A model generated the notes under the pieces. It made no database searches. It saw nothing but the letters and a program-made list of their open reading frames with translations, and had not been told where the DNA came from. Position numbers and translations under genes: made by a program. Positions 34,953-43,523 of a stretch of 64,000 bases of DNA are shown here, in pieces (position 1 is the stretch's first letter; every line of letters starts with the position of its first letter). Origin of the DNA: Polyangiaceae bacterium. Its GTDB lineage: Bacteria > Myxococcota_A > Polyangia > Polyangiales > Polyangiaceae. The stretch lies in assembly GCA_025353725.1 (NCBI GenBank), contig JANXOF010000065.1:1-64000 (forward strand), given 5' to 3'.

Positions 34953-36032
34953 TCAGTCGACGCGAACCTCGATGCTCGTCCAGGACACGCCGCCTCGGCT
35001 GTCGCGGAGCACCGCCCAAAGGGGATATCTGCCGGGCGTGGTGGGCGCCGTATACTCGTTGTCACTCGTCGTCCCGAAATCGGCGGCGTCTCGGCCCGTG
35101 CGGTCGTCGCGGAACGAGCCGCCAACCGCAAACCATGACACGCGTAGAAGCTCTCGTACCTCGTCAAGCGTACGGCTCTCGAGGCTGAACGCGAGGAATC
35201 GCTCGGCTCCCGCGCACCCCTTTTCGACGTTGCAGTCCGCCTCGCACTGACCGTCGCCGGACTCCTTGGTTTCCTTCGGGCCGCAGACGCCGTCGCCACA
35301 CGCGTCGGTGACCGGGCAGGCGGGCCAGGCAGCGCTTAGCGTCACGACCTGACCGGGCGCGAGATTTAGCGGCGTCACGGGCACGCCGGCAACGCTCGTT
35401 CCGACCACTTGCGGCCCGCTGCGGAGTAGTGCGGTCACCGCATCGAGACGAGGATTCACGTTCGGGTGATAGCTGCGATTGAAGCGTGCAGTCTGCTCTT
35501 GCGAAGCTCCTGGAAGGCCACACCGGATCCGTACTTTAGCGATCGCCGGCACCAGCTGGTCGGGCGAAGGCCGATAAAGAAGGCGCAGCGGCTGGTAGTA
35601 GCCGCCGGTTACGTCGGGGTCGGCCGGCCGAAACGCCTGATCCTCTGGCACATCCGGTCCGAACTGACGGCACGTGTTCTCTGGGATAGCGCTCGATGCC
35701 TCCGGCCCGTTGCCTAGGGGCACGATGAACGCAGGGTCAGTTTGGAAGCACGCGATGGCCACGTCATTGAGCTCATTGAGCGGCTTCGGCCGCGTACAGA
35801 ATGCCCACTCGAGATTGGCATCGGTCACGGTGCCCGACCGATTGACGATCAGCGCACGGTACTTGGCGGGCTTGGCCTCGTTGGTGTCAGGGTCGACGGT
35901 GCGTACCCACTCTGCCGGCTCGGCTTGGACGGCGAGAACACGAAAGTCTTCCACCTGTGAGGGACGGTCACTGAAGTCCGGCTTGCAGGCCAACGGCAAG
36001 AACCCAGCGAGCAAAACATTGCGGAGATGCAT
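34953..36032 (-). CDS. Lipoprotein with CGDG motif, last gene of the TonB operon
   Basis: A 359-residue lipoprotein from ATG 36032 (MHLRNVLLAGFLPLAC, lipobox at the final Cys). The body has no named domain until CGDGVCGPKETKESGDGQCEADC, the cysteine-rich CGDG signature seen in many myxobacterial exported proteins, followed by a beta-sandwich-like end (YTAPTTPGRYPLWAVLRDSRG). It starts 5 bp after the receptor stop and is probably the last gene of the nine-gene operon. It may cap or assist the receptor in the outer membrane. The IS4 debris begins 46 bp beyond its stop. Confidence 0.75.
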   Translation of the reverse strand: MHLRNVLLAGFLPLACKPDFSDRPSQVEDFRVLAVQAEPAEWVRTVDPDTNEAKPAKYRALIVNRSGTVTDANLEWAFCTRPKPLNELNDVAIACFQTDPAFIVPLGNGPEASSAIPENTCRQFGPDVPEDQAFRPADPDVTGGYYQPLRLLYRPSPDQLVPAIAKVRIRCGLPGASQEQTARFNRSYHPNVNPRLDAVTALLRSGPQVVGTSVAGVPVTPLNLAPGQVVTLSAAWPACPVTDACGDGVCGPKETKESGDGQCEADCNVEKGCAGAERFLAFSLESRTLDEVRELLRVSWFAVGGSFRDDRTGRDAADFGTTSDNEYTAPTTPGRYPLWAVLRDSRGGVSWTSIEVRVD

Positions 36033-36037
36033 TCGAT

Positions 36038-38797
36038 TCACCATTCGAGCTTGGCGCCCACGATGGCGAGGGTAGGCAACCCGCTAATGTAGTTTCGCGA
36101 CGTGTAGCTGTAGTTGTAGACGACGTCTTCGCGGTTCTGACGGTTCGTGATGTTCTGCGCGTCGACATAAAGCTCGAGCTTCGCCCGCTCCCAGGTGAAG
36201 CGCTTGGCCGCGCGGAAATCCGCCTGAGCGAAGGCAGGAATGCGAATCGAGTTTTGGCCACCAAAGGCAGGCTCGAAGAGGTCGCGCCGCGCGTTGTAAT
36301 ATGCGCCCTCCACCGGGGTGCGCGGGAAGCCGGTGGCATACCTTAGGCGTGCGCCGACCTCGAACCCGAGCGGCAGCTCATAAGAGGCAACCACGGTCGC
36401 CACGTGCGTCTGGTCAAAGTCGAAAAGGCGCCACTCGCCATTCGTCGTGTCCTTGCGCTCTGACTTGATGCAGCTATAGCTGACCCAGCCGAAGAAGCCT
36501 TTCGCGAGCTCCTGACGCAGAAGTATTTGCGCGCCGTACGCGCGGCCCTCGCGCGTGTTGAGCAGCGCCTCACCCGTCGTGGGTGAAGGTAAAGGGCTGC
36601 GGGCTGCGAGCGAGTCGGAGAGCGAAGTGAATGCGGTGGTCTCGGCCGAGAGCTTCTCGAGGATCCGGTAATTGAACCCCGCGAGGTAGTGGGTGGCCTT
36701 CCCGAACCCGAGCGTAGGATTGCCAAAGACGGGCGAGAGATCCTCGGCGTCGGGAGCCTGGTGATACTGGCCATAGGCGGCCTTCAGCGTCAGCGCCTCG
36801 GAGACGGCCCATCGCGCCGCGAGCCGCGGCTCCACGACGGTTTCGTTGCGAAGGTAGCCGCGCTGCTCGGACCCCTCCTTCGTCGGAAATTGCTTGTCGC
36901 CACTGACAAAAAACGAGTCAAGTCTCACCCCCGGAACGATATGGACCTTATTGCCGAACAGCTCGATATCCGCCTGCGCATAGGGTGCAATGCTCCCGAG
37001 GAAGACCGACCAGCGGTCGAAGTTAACCACGTCGTTGGGCGGCTGGCCGAAGACCGTGATGTCGCCTTCCCGAGGCGGCAAGATGGTCGCGCCGCGACGG
37101 CGAATGGTATTATCCGATCCCTCTACGTCGAGCCCGGTGTTGAGAACGACCCTCGGCGCAACCTTGCCGCGCCACTTCGCACGAACGCCAAAGACAGTGG
37201 CGTCGATCGTCTGCTCTGTAGGCGTGGTGCCGAAGCGCTGAGCAAACGCGAAGTGATCGGTGCCAAAGGAAGGCGTAATCGTGGTCGACGATCCGTCGGC
37301 CGCAGCCTTGCGGTAGATGGCAAAGACGCGCTTGAAGTTGCTCTTTCGCTCGTCGGAGAGGCTCTGCGCGGGGTCGGCATTCGTAACCGTCCGCTTGAGC
37401 GTGTCGTCAGAGGCGAGCCCGACCAGCGTGAGCGACTCGTTTTCGCCGAGATCTTGCTCGATTTTGAGCTGGCCATCGAAGAACCGCGGAATAGGCACGA
37501 GCTCGCTAACGTCGCGCTTCGTGAAGATGCCCAGTGTCTCCCCGAGATAGCTCCCGCGACCGCTGATGGCTATGCGCGTCGACTTGCCCAGCGGCGCCTC
37601 CACCAGCGCCGATGTGTCAATGACGTCGGCCGAGAGATAGCCGTGCATTCGGTCACCGCGAAGGGCGCGGGTATCGACGGTGACTAGGCCACCGAGCCCT
37701 CGCCCGAACTCGGCTCCGTAGCCGCCGGGGGCGAGATCGATGGCGCGCACGAGGTCCGAGTTGACGGTCGCGCGAAAGCCTCCCGAGTGGTAGAGCTGCG
37801 GGATTCTCACGCCGTCGACGTAGACGCGTGTGTCTTGCGGAGCTGCCCCCCACACCACGAGCGCGCCGGAACCGAACGCGGCGCGTCCTACACCGGGCAA
37901 GTTCTGCACGACGCGCAGCGCCTCGCCGCCCGTTCCTGGCACCCGGCGCGCCTCCTCGGTCTTGATGGCCACGGTCGTCGCCTCCTTTTGGATGCGTGGC
38001 GCTATCACCTCGATCGTGAGCGTGTCCCCGTCACCCGCGGCAGCCTCGGGCTCGACCTTGTACGTCACTTCGAGACCGCGCTTGGCTTCGATGGTCTCGT
38101 CGGTCTTGACCGTGGCGATCCCGGGACCCGAGACGGTCACGGCGTAGGTGCCTGGCGCGAGTCCTTCGAATTCGAAGTAACCTTCCTCGTCGGTCTGGGC
38201 GTCGGCGACGCTAACCTCGGTTGCCTTGAGTGGATCGCTGCCCAGGGCACCCGGCACGCGCTCCACCTTCACGGAGATGTTACTCAGCGGCCGCGGCTTC
38301 TTGCGCGGCGCCGTGGCGTCGAGGACGACGCCGGAGAAATTCACTTGGGGCCCCAGATCGACGAGCTCTTCCCGGAACGTAAAGTCGTAGCGGAAGGTGA
38401 GTTTCACTGGCGCTGGTCGCCCGTTGATCTCGGCGGGGGCAAACTTAAACCGCTTCGCCGAGTCTACGGCAGCCCCGTCGAAAGCGGCGCCGGCGGATTC
38501 GAGCACCACGACCTCGATCACGTCGCCGCGGTCGGAGATGGCGATTTGTAAGGTCACGGCCGCAGTCCGCGCGGCAGCCTTTTCGACCTCGGGATAGGGT
38601 GCCTCGACTTGTTTAAAGTTGAGTAGCTGCGGAGCCTTCGTCAGCTTTCCCGCGCTCTGGCTCGTGTCGCTACTGCTCGTCGCATTGCCCTGCGCTTGCG
38701 CGCTGCCATTGAAAGATACGAGCAGCAGCGCCGTGAGGAGCGTCAGCGTGGAGCCGAGGCGCACCCGCAGGAATTTAGTCGCCGAGGCGGAAAGCAT
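36038..38797 (-). CDS. TonB-dependent receptor with an N-terminal TonB-C-like domain
   Basis: A 919-residue outer-membrane receptor. After the signal peptide (about 36 residues) comes a domain at about 60-155 (EKAAARTAAVTLQIAISDRG to FAPAEINGRPAPVKLTFRY) that looks like the C-terminal domain of TonB itself. It is followed by a carboxypeptidase-regulatory beta-domain (TDEEGYFEFEGLAPGTYAV), a plug (VQNLPGVGRAAFGSGALVVWG, then APGGYGAEFGRGLGGLV) and a beta barrel ending in TLAIVGAKLEW. Such fusions occur in myxobacteria. It overlaps tonB by 23 bp. The substrate is unknown; neighbours suggest a phosphate-containing ligand. Confidence 0.9.
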   Translation of the reverse strand: MLSASATKFLRVRLGSTLTLLTALLLVSFNGSAQAQGNATSSSDTSQSAGKLTKAPQLLNFKQVEAPYPEVEKAAARTAAVTLQIAISDRGDVIEVVVLESAGAAFDGAAVDSAKRFKFAPAEINGRPAPVKLTFRYDFTFREELVDLGPQVNFSGVVLDATAPRKKPRPLSNISVKVERVPGALGSDPLKATEVSVADAQTDEEGYFEFEGLAPGTYAVTVSGPGIATVKTDETIEAKRGLEVTYKVEPEAAAGDGDTLTIEVIAPRIQKEATTVAIKTEEARRVPGTGGEALRVVQNLPGVGRAAFGSGALVVWGAAPQDTRVYVDGVRIPQLYHSGGFRATVNSDLVRAIDLAPGGYGAEFGRGLGGLVTVDTRALRGDRMHGYLSADVIDTSALVEAPLGKSTRIAISGRGSYLGETLGIFTKRDVSELVPIPRFFDGQLKIEQDLGENESLTLVGLASDDTLKRTVTNADPAQSLSDERKSNFKRVFAIYRKAAADGSSTTITPSFGTDHFAFAQRFGTTPTEQTIDATVFGVRAKWRGKVAPRVVLNTGLDVEGSDNTIRRRGATILPPREGDITVFGQPPNDVVNFDRWSVFLGSIAPYAQADIELFGNKVHIVPGVRLDSFFVSGDKQFPTKEGSEQRGYLRNETVVEPRLAARWAVSEALTLKAAYGQYHQAPDAEDLSPVFGNPTLGFGKATHYLAGFNYRILEKLSAETTAFTSLSDSLAARSPLPSPTTGEALLNTREGRAYGAQILLRQELAKGFFGWVSYSCIKSERKDTTNGEWRLFDFDQTHVATVVASYELPLGFEVGARLRYATGFPRTPVEGAYYNARRDLFEPAFGGQNSIRIPAFAQADFRAAKRFTWERAKLELYVDAQNITNRQNREDVVYNYSYTSRNYISGLPTLAIVGAKLEW

Positions 38798-39512
38798 AAT
38801 TAATCTTCATCGATTTCTGAAAAGCCGTGCGGCAGCGCTCGGCAGGCTCGAATTCCGTTTTGCGAATGGCCGTGAGAGCCGCCTCATCGAGCCCGTGACC
38901 GAGGCCCTGAAGAACGCGAGCGACCTTCACCTTACCGCTGCAGTCGATGGTCGCTTCGATAGCGACCGTACCCTCGATCTCCGAGCTCCGGGCCTCGTCG
39001 GGATAAACAGGCTTCACGCGCGCGGTAGGCTTCGGACTCCAGGCTTTGATGTCAGCCGCTAAGTCGGCGTCCTTTCCTAAGCCCGCGGCCGCTTGCGGAC
39101 TCCCGAGGTTTTTCTCGACCGGCCCCCGCGGCGCGCCTCCGTCCCCGGTGCCCCCAGGCATTCCGCCCCTTCCGTCGGGAACACCGACGCCCGTTGCGGA
39201 CCCCGCACCAGCCTTGAGATTGAGTCCAAAATCCGGCAAGGCTTGCATCAAAGCCGACGGAGGCGGGTTCGCGTCGGGCTCGGGCGCGGCCGGCGGAGGC
39301 GTCGCCGTGGCTCGCAGCTGCTTCGGTTGAAGCACCTCTTTGGGAGCCTCGATAGGCTTCGTAGGTTCGGCCTTCTTCTCTTCTTTCTTCTTCTGTTCCA
39401 CCATCGCTATCAGCGTCTGGCGCTTCTCGAGCTGCTGGGAGCGCTGTGAAACCGTGAAGAACACTCCGATGTGGAGGGCAACACTACCCACGATGAGATA
39501 GCCCGTGTGCAC
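38775..39512 (-). CDS. tonB: Energy-transducing TonB protein
   Basis: A 245-residue TonB. An N-terminal membrane anchor (GYLIVGSVALHIGVFFTV) is followed by a Lys/Glu/Pro-rich linker (EQKKKEEKKAEPTKPIEAPK), a glycine-rich spacer, and a TonB C-terminal domain (VKPVYPDEARSSEIEGTV, FEPAERCRTAF). It carries proton-motive energy from ExbBD to the receptor. Located between exbD and the receptor, which it overlaps by 23 bp. Confidence 0.92.
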   Translation of the reverse strand: MHTGYLIVGSVALHIGVFFTVSQRSQQLEKRQTLIAMVEQKKKEEKKAEPTKPIEAPKEVLQPKQLRATATPPPAAPEPDANPPPSALMQALPDFGLNLKAGAGSATGVGVPDGRGGMPGGTGDGGAPRGPVEKNLGSPQAAAGLGKDADLAADIKAWSPKPTARVKPVYPDEARSSEIEGTVAIEATIDCSGKVKVARVLQGLGHGLDEAALTAIRKTEFEPAERCRTAFQKSMKINYAFRLGD

Positions 39513-39519
39513 GATGGCC

Positions 39520-39936
39520 TCAGTGCGTGTCTTCGACGTTGATCGCGAACTTCGTGAGCCCAGCGACCTTCGCCAGATCTACGACGTGCACGACTTGACC
39601 GTGGAGCGCGGCTTTGTCGGCGCTGACCACCACGTTGGTATTCGGGTCCTTGTCCGCAGCTTCCTTAAGCTTCGCGGCGAGGGATCCGTCGTCGACCTTC
39701 TGCTCGTTGTAAAAGTACTGGCCGTCTTTGGTCACCACTACGGCGGCCACCATCGGTACGGCCTCGGCGACGCTCGCCGTCTTTGGCAGCTCCACCTTGA
39801 GGCTCTTGGAGACGATGTACGTGGCGGATACCATCATGATGACGAGGAGCACGAGCACCACGTCGACCATGGGAGTGATGTTAATCTCGGCGATTGGCCT
39901 GCGGCCGCCGCCGCTCTTCATTGTTCCGGCGCCCAT
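39520..39936 (-). CDS. exbD: ExbD-type biopolymer transporter
   Basis: A 138-residue ExbD/TolR protein. The cytoplasmic start AEINITPMVDVVLVLLVIM includes the conserved transmembrane Asp that carries protons, and the periplasmic end is a normal ExbD domain (VVVSADKAALHGQVVHVVDLAK). It works with ExbB and TonB and lies 7 bp upstream of tonB in the operon. Confidence 0.93.
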   Translation of the reverse strand: MGAGTMKSGGGRRPIAEINITPMVDVVLVLLVIMMVSATYIVSKSLKVELPKTASVAEAVPMVAAVVVTKDGQYFYNEQKVDDGSLAAKLKEAADKDPNTNVVVSADKAALHGQVVHVVDLAKVAGLTKFAINVEDTH

Positions 39937-39938
39937 GG

Positions 39939-40667
39939 TTAGCTACTGCTCGCGGTAGTGAGGACGGGCGACGATTCGCGACCGTGAGTCGACGCGACCA
40001 GAGCGCCCGTCCGAGCGAGCGGCGGCTTGCCCGACTTGTCGGAAAGCAGCTGCGCGGCGACGTACTTTGCCATGACGCTGACGTTCGATTCCACATTAGA
40101 GATCGACTTGTTGACGATGTTGAACGCGACGACCGCGGGGATGGCCACCACCAGTCCGACGCCGGTAGCGATAAGGGCCTCAGCGATCCCGACCATCACG
40201 TTCCCCATGGCATCTTTGTTGTTGTTGCCCAGCTGCTGGAACGCCTGGATGACGCCGAGAACGGTACCGACGAGCCCGATGAAGGGGGCGTTGTTTCCCA
40301 CCGTTCCGAGGTAAGTGGTGCCTCGCTCGAGACCACGTTTCTGCTTGGTCATCTCGGCGTCGACCACCTCGCGAAACGCATCCGGACCGCTGCTGGTCCA
40401 CTCCAGGCACGGAAGCATGACCGCGGCTTCCACGGACTTGCTCTGGCGCAAGAGATCCTTCGCTCCCTTGGTATCGTCGGCGCGCAGCAACTTCATCAGC
40501 TTATCCGTCAAGGCATCAATGTCGTCGCGCCGAGTGACGAAAAACAAAAGCCGTTCGGCCATAATAGCTATCGAGACGACCGAGAGCAGAATCATGATCC
40601 AAAGCACCCAGCCGCCTCCGCCGGAGGCTACGCGTTGCAGTCGCTCGATCAGCTGTTGCGTATTCAT
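39939..40667 (-). CDS. exbB: ExbB-type proton channel protein
   Basis: A 242-residue MotA/TolQ/ExbB protein with three membrane helices: WVLWIMILLSVVSIAIMAE, then APFIGLVGTVLGVIQAF and GLVVAIPAVVAFNIV. The conserved TVLGVI region is intact. It forms the proton channel with ExbD, two bases downstream. No N-terminal extension. Confidence 0.93.
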   Translation of the reverse strand: MNTQQLIERLQRVASGGGGWVLWIMILLSVVSIAIMAERLLFFVTRRDDIDALTDKLMKLLRADDTKGAKDLLRQSKSVEAAVMLPCLEWTSSGPDAFREVVDAEMTKQKRGLERGTTYLGTVGNNAPFIGLVGTVLGVIQAFQQLGNNNKDAMGNVMVGIAEALIATGVGLVVAIPAVVAFNIVNKSISNVESNVSVMAKYVAAQLLSDKSGKPPLARTGALVASTHGRESSPVLTTASSS

Positions 40668-40678
40668 ATGAGTACTCC

Positions 40679-41593
40679 TCAGAACAAGACGTCGGCGATA
40701 AAGTCGCCGAGGCCGAAACCACCCTGCTGCACTTCGAGCTGGCCAATCCGGCCGACGAATCGCTGATCGACGCGACCATTGCGCAGCACCGACACTTCGT
40801 AGCCCGCGCTAACCTGACCGCAGAGACTGAAGGGATTCACGAAGATCGAGAACTTGCCCGCGGGCGGCGTTAGGAAGATGACGTCTTCCTGGCGCAGGCC
40901 GTCGTCGACGCAAGAGGCCACGGAGTCTCCTTCCAGCCGCCCTACACCCGGAAGCGTTCCGGCGTCGGGCGCTCCCACCGGGGCCGTCGTCGGACGCTTG
41001 GGGGAGAGAAGCGTTCCGTCGGGCGCGCGCACCTGCAGGTCGAGGTCGGTCGCGGTATCCCATCGCAGCGTGATTACAGCCGGGGCATCGGGAGAAATAC
41101 GCGGGACGATCTGGAGCGGCGCGAGGGCTCGCTCGCCATAGTGACGCTCGCTATCGACACCACTGACTTCGAGACGGTAGCTGCCGGGCGCGACGGTGGG
41201 CGCGACGTCGAAAACGATCGAGGCCGAGACCTGAGCGCCGTTCAGAGCCTCGGCTTGGCCCACCCGCGCGACCCAATACCCGTTGGTTCGGCCCTGCAGG
41301 CGAATAGCGATGGAGTAAGCGGTATCCTCAGCTCGCACAACGTAGCCGCCCTTGGCACGGGTGCCCGGCGCCGCCCGGTTCGGCCCGATGTCTATCCCCG
41401 CGACTTTCGGACCGCCATCGGGTTTGGGGAGATCACCTGCGAAGAATTGAGCCTCGAAGGTCGTGCTACCGATGACGTAGCCGAACCGGATCGGCTCTTC
41501 ATCGGCGACCAGCGCCGTCACGGAATCACCGCACGCCGGGGCGACCGCTAGCGTCGCGCCCAGTGCCGCCGTCAGCAGGAGGGGGTGCTTCAC
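40679..41593 (-). CDS. Lipoprotein in the TonB operon, unknown domain
   Basis: A 304-residue lipoprotein. The leader ends in AVAPACGDS (lipobox). Its middle holds two beta-domains; LRWDTATDLDLQVRAPDGTLL and FSIFVNPFSLCG resemble the DUF2135-type beta-sandwich often found with vWA proteins. It overlaps the porin gene by four bases (ATGA) and is followed 11 bp later by exbB, so it is firmly part of the operon. Its role with the porin or receptor is unknown. Confidence 0.75.
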   Translation of the reverse strand: MKHPLLLTAALGATLAVAPACGDSVTALVADEEPIRFGYVIGSTTFEAQFFAGDLPKPDGGPKVAGIDIGPNRAAPGTRAKGGYVVRAEDTAYSIAIRLQGRTNGYWVARVGQAEALNGAQVSASIVFDVAPTVAPGSYRLEVSGVDSERHYGERALAPLQIVPRISPDAPAVITLRWDTATDLDLQVRAPDGTLLSPKRPTTAPVGAPDAGTLPGVGRLEGDSVASCVDDGLRQEDVIFLTPPAGKFSIFVNPFSLCGQVSAGYEVSVLRNGRVDQRFVGRIGQLEVQQGGFGLGDFIADVLF

Positions 41594-43119
41594 AGGTTCA
41601 CCTGCAAGCGGACGACGGCGCGATTGTTCGCAAGGTCGGTAGGAACGCCAGCCTCGTCGCGGCCGAACTTGTCACGGACGACGTCGTACTGGAAAAGCAA
41701 CCGCGCTCGGCGTTGCAAGCGCAAACCGACGATCGGGGAATATGTATTAATACTCCGGTCGTTCGGCTGCACCGGTTTCGCATTCTGGAAGTCGCTCGAA
41801 TCACTGTCGGGATTGTAGTGGTCAGCTCGAAATCCGAGGACGAACCACTCGCCGAGCTCCTGAAGGATGGACACGGCGAAGCCTAGTTGGCGGGTGTTTC
41901 GGCCGAGGAGCACCGGGTCGGAGACGAAGACGCCGCGATCCATGTTGTTGCCGATGTAGAGGGCGCCAGCGACCTGCATTTCGCCGACCCGCGTGCGCAC
42001 GTTGACTTGACCGTCGACGGCGAGCCCAAAACGACGAAACGTCGTCGAAGGCTTGGCCGAAATCGGTCCGACGCCGCTGACTTCGGAGGCCTGAAAGATC
42101 CCGTCACCGTTCTGATCGTTCCACTGGACGGACGGCTTCGTGCCCCCCGACTCTTGGTGGAAGCCGCGGCCTACCACGGAGGCGACACCCGCGTTGATGT
42201 CGACGAAGTCGACGGGCTTGACAGCGATGCCGAGGCGCCCGGCGACGTCCTTGGCGGAGTCGGGATCCTGGAGGCGAAAGTTACCCGTGCCCAGCGGGTG
42301 CCCGTTGGTTGCCGCAGCTTGGTACCGAAACCACCCGATCGAACCCGCGACGCGAAGGCCGAGATCGATCTCGGAGGGGAAGAAGGCGCGCGAAACGAGA
42401 GAGCGATCCATGAAGTAGCGAAGCGCGGACGATTGAAGGTTCTCTTCGCCGAACGGAACGCGAAACTGCCCTAGCGTAGCCGAAACAAGTGGCGGCGTTG
42501 GAGGCGCATTCTGACCTCGGTAGAGGATCGACGCCTCGGCGCGCTGAACGCCAAAACTAGGGCCATTCAGCGTGTTGCCGTCAAGCTCCAGGAGCACGCT
42601 CGCGAGCTTCCATTCGCGCTCGGCGACGAGCCGTGCCCGAGGAAGGAGAAAGCGATTTTGGTTCAGCGCGCGACCGTCTTGAGCGACCCCATCCTGCGAT
42701 GACGCGTCCGTTTGGAACTGGCCCTGAACGTAGCCGTAGACCAGGATGCGCTCGCGCGGATCATCTGAGGTTTCCCGGCCCTCCGCCACTGCGGAGGTGG
42801 ACGCGGCGGGCGCTCCCAGGGAGACCGCTGCGGGTGGTTGGAGCGCCGACGAAGGAGCGCTTGGCTCGACAGGCGCTTGACGCGCCTGTTCTTGAAGCTC
42901 GCGTATCTTCGACTGCTGTTCGTCGAGCTGCCTTTGCTGGGCAGCGAGCTGGTCGGCGAGGCGACGCATCAGCGTGGCGCGCGTGGGGGGCGACGCGGGC
43001 GGCGCGTCGGAAGCGGACGAAATACCCGGAGGGGTCAATGGCGCGGGCGTGCCCTGGGCCATCGCCATCGACGGCGTACCAAAGGCGAGAGCGAGAGCGA
43101 GGTGATAATTCGAGTGCAC
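41590..43119 (-). CDS. OprO/OprP-like porin
   Basis: A 509-residue outer-membrane porin. A signal peptide (about residues 1-22, ending SMAMAQG) is followed by a coiled-coil (LADQLAAQQRQLDEQQSKIREL) typical of trimeric phosphate-selective porins of the OprO/P type, then barrel strands: YGYVQGQFQTDAS, NRFLLPRARLVAER, TLGQFRVPFGEEN, MDRSLVSRAFFPSEIDLGLRV. It ends in RAVVRLQVNL with a normal last strand. Phosphate selectivity is a family property and not proven here. The neighbours (PstS-like protein, TonB system) agree with it. Confidence 0.85.
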   Translation of the reverse strand: MHSNYHLALALAFGTPSMAMAQGTPAPLTPPGISSASDAPPASPPTRATLMRRLADQLAAQQRQLDEQQSKIRELQEQARQAPVEPSAPSSALQPPAAVSLGAPAASTSAVAEGRETSDDPRERILVYGYVQGQFQTDASSQDGVAQDGRALNQNRFLLPRARLVAEREWKLASVLLELDGNTLNGPSFGVQRAEASILYRGQNAPPTPPLVSATLGQFRVPFGEENLQSSALRYFMDRSLVSRAFFPSEIDLGLRVAGSIGWFRYQAAATNGHPLGTGNFRLQDPDSAKDVAGRLGIAVKPVDFVDINAGVASVVGRGFHQESGGTKPSVQWNDQNGDGIFQASEVSGVGPISAKPSTTFRRFGLAVDGQVNVRTRVGEMQVAGALYIGNNMDRGVFVSDPVLLGRNTRQLGFAVSILQELGEWFVLGFRADHYNPDSDSSDFQNAKPVQPNDRSINTYSPIVGLRLQRRARLLFQYDVVRDKFGRDEAGVPTDLANNRAVVRLQVNL

Positions 43120-43180
43120 GCGAGCTTTCGGATGGGCAGTTCGCGACGCCGCCCGGTCGGCCGGTGTCGCGAGGTGCGCC

Positions 43181-43522
43181 TCAGGGAACGTCAGCGGTCG
43201 TCGCGGCCTTTGGCGTCAACTTGACGGTCAGTGCGGCGGCGTTGGTGCAGCGGTTGAGAAACTCCTTTTGCGTCGTGGGTGTTCCGCAGAAGCATCCTGA
43301 CGGTTTATTTGAACAGCTGCCGTTCGTGCCTGAGTTTGGCCCACCATCGACCGTGGGCTGGGCTCCGCCATTGCTGCCGGCGTCGGGAGTTGACGGGTCG
43401 AGCGGGTTGATGCCCCTCGCGCTATTTACGGGCGTCGCGTCGTCGTTGCTGCAGGCGGTGACGACACCCGCTGAGAGCGTGACAAGGGCGAAAGCGACGA
43501 GAAACTTCGTTTGCTTGTACAT
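43181..43522 (-). CDS. Small lipoprotein
   Basis: A 113-residue lipoprotein from ATG 43522 (MYKQTKFLVAFALVTLSAGV), lipobox VVTACSND. After an Asp/Gly-rich linker comes a short cysteine pair region (CSNKPSGCFCGTPTTQKEF), like the CGCFFEA tail of the preceding binding protein. It starts one base after that gene's stop. Function unknown; the shared cysteine motif suggests a physical partner. Confidence 0.75.
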   Translation of the reverse strand: MYKQTKFLVAFALVTLSAGVVTACSNDDATPVNSARGINPLDPSTPDAGSNGGAQPTVDGGPNSGTNGSCSNKPSGCFCGTPTTQKEFLNRCTNAAALTVKLTPKAATTADVP

Positions 43523-43523
43523 G

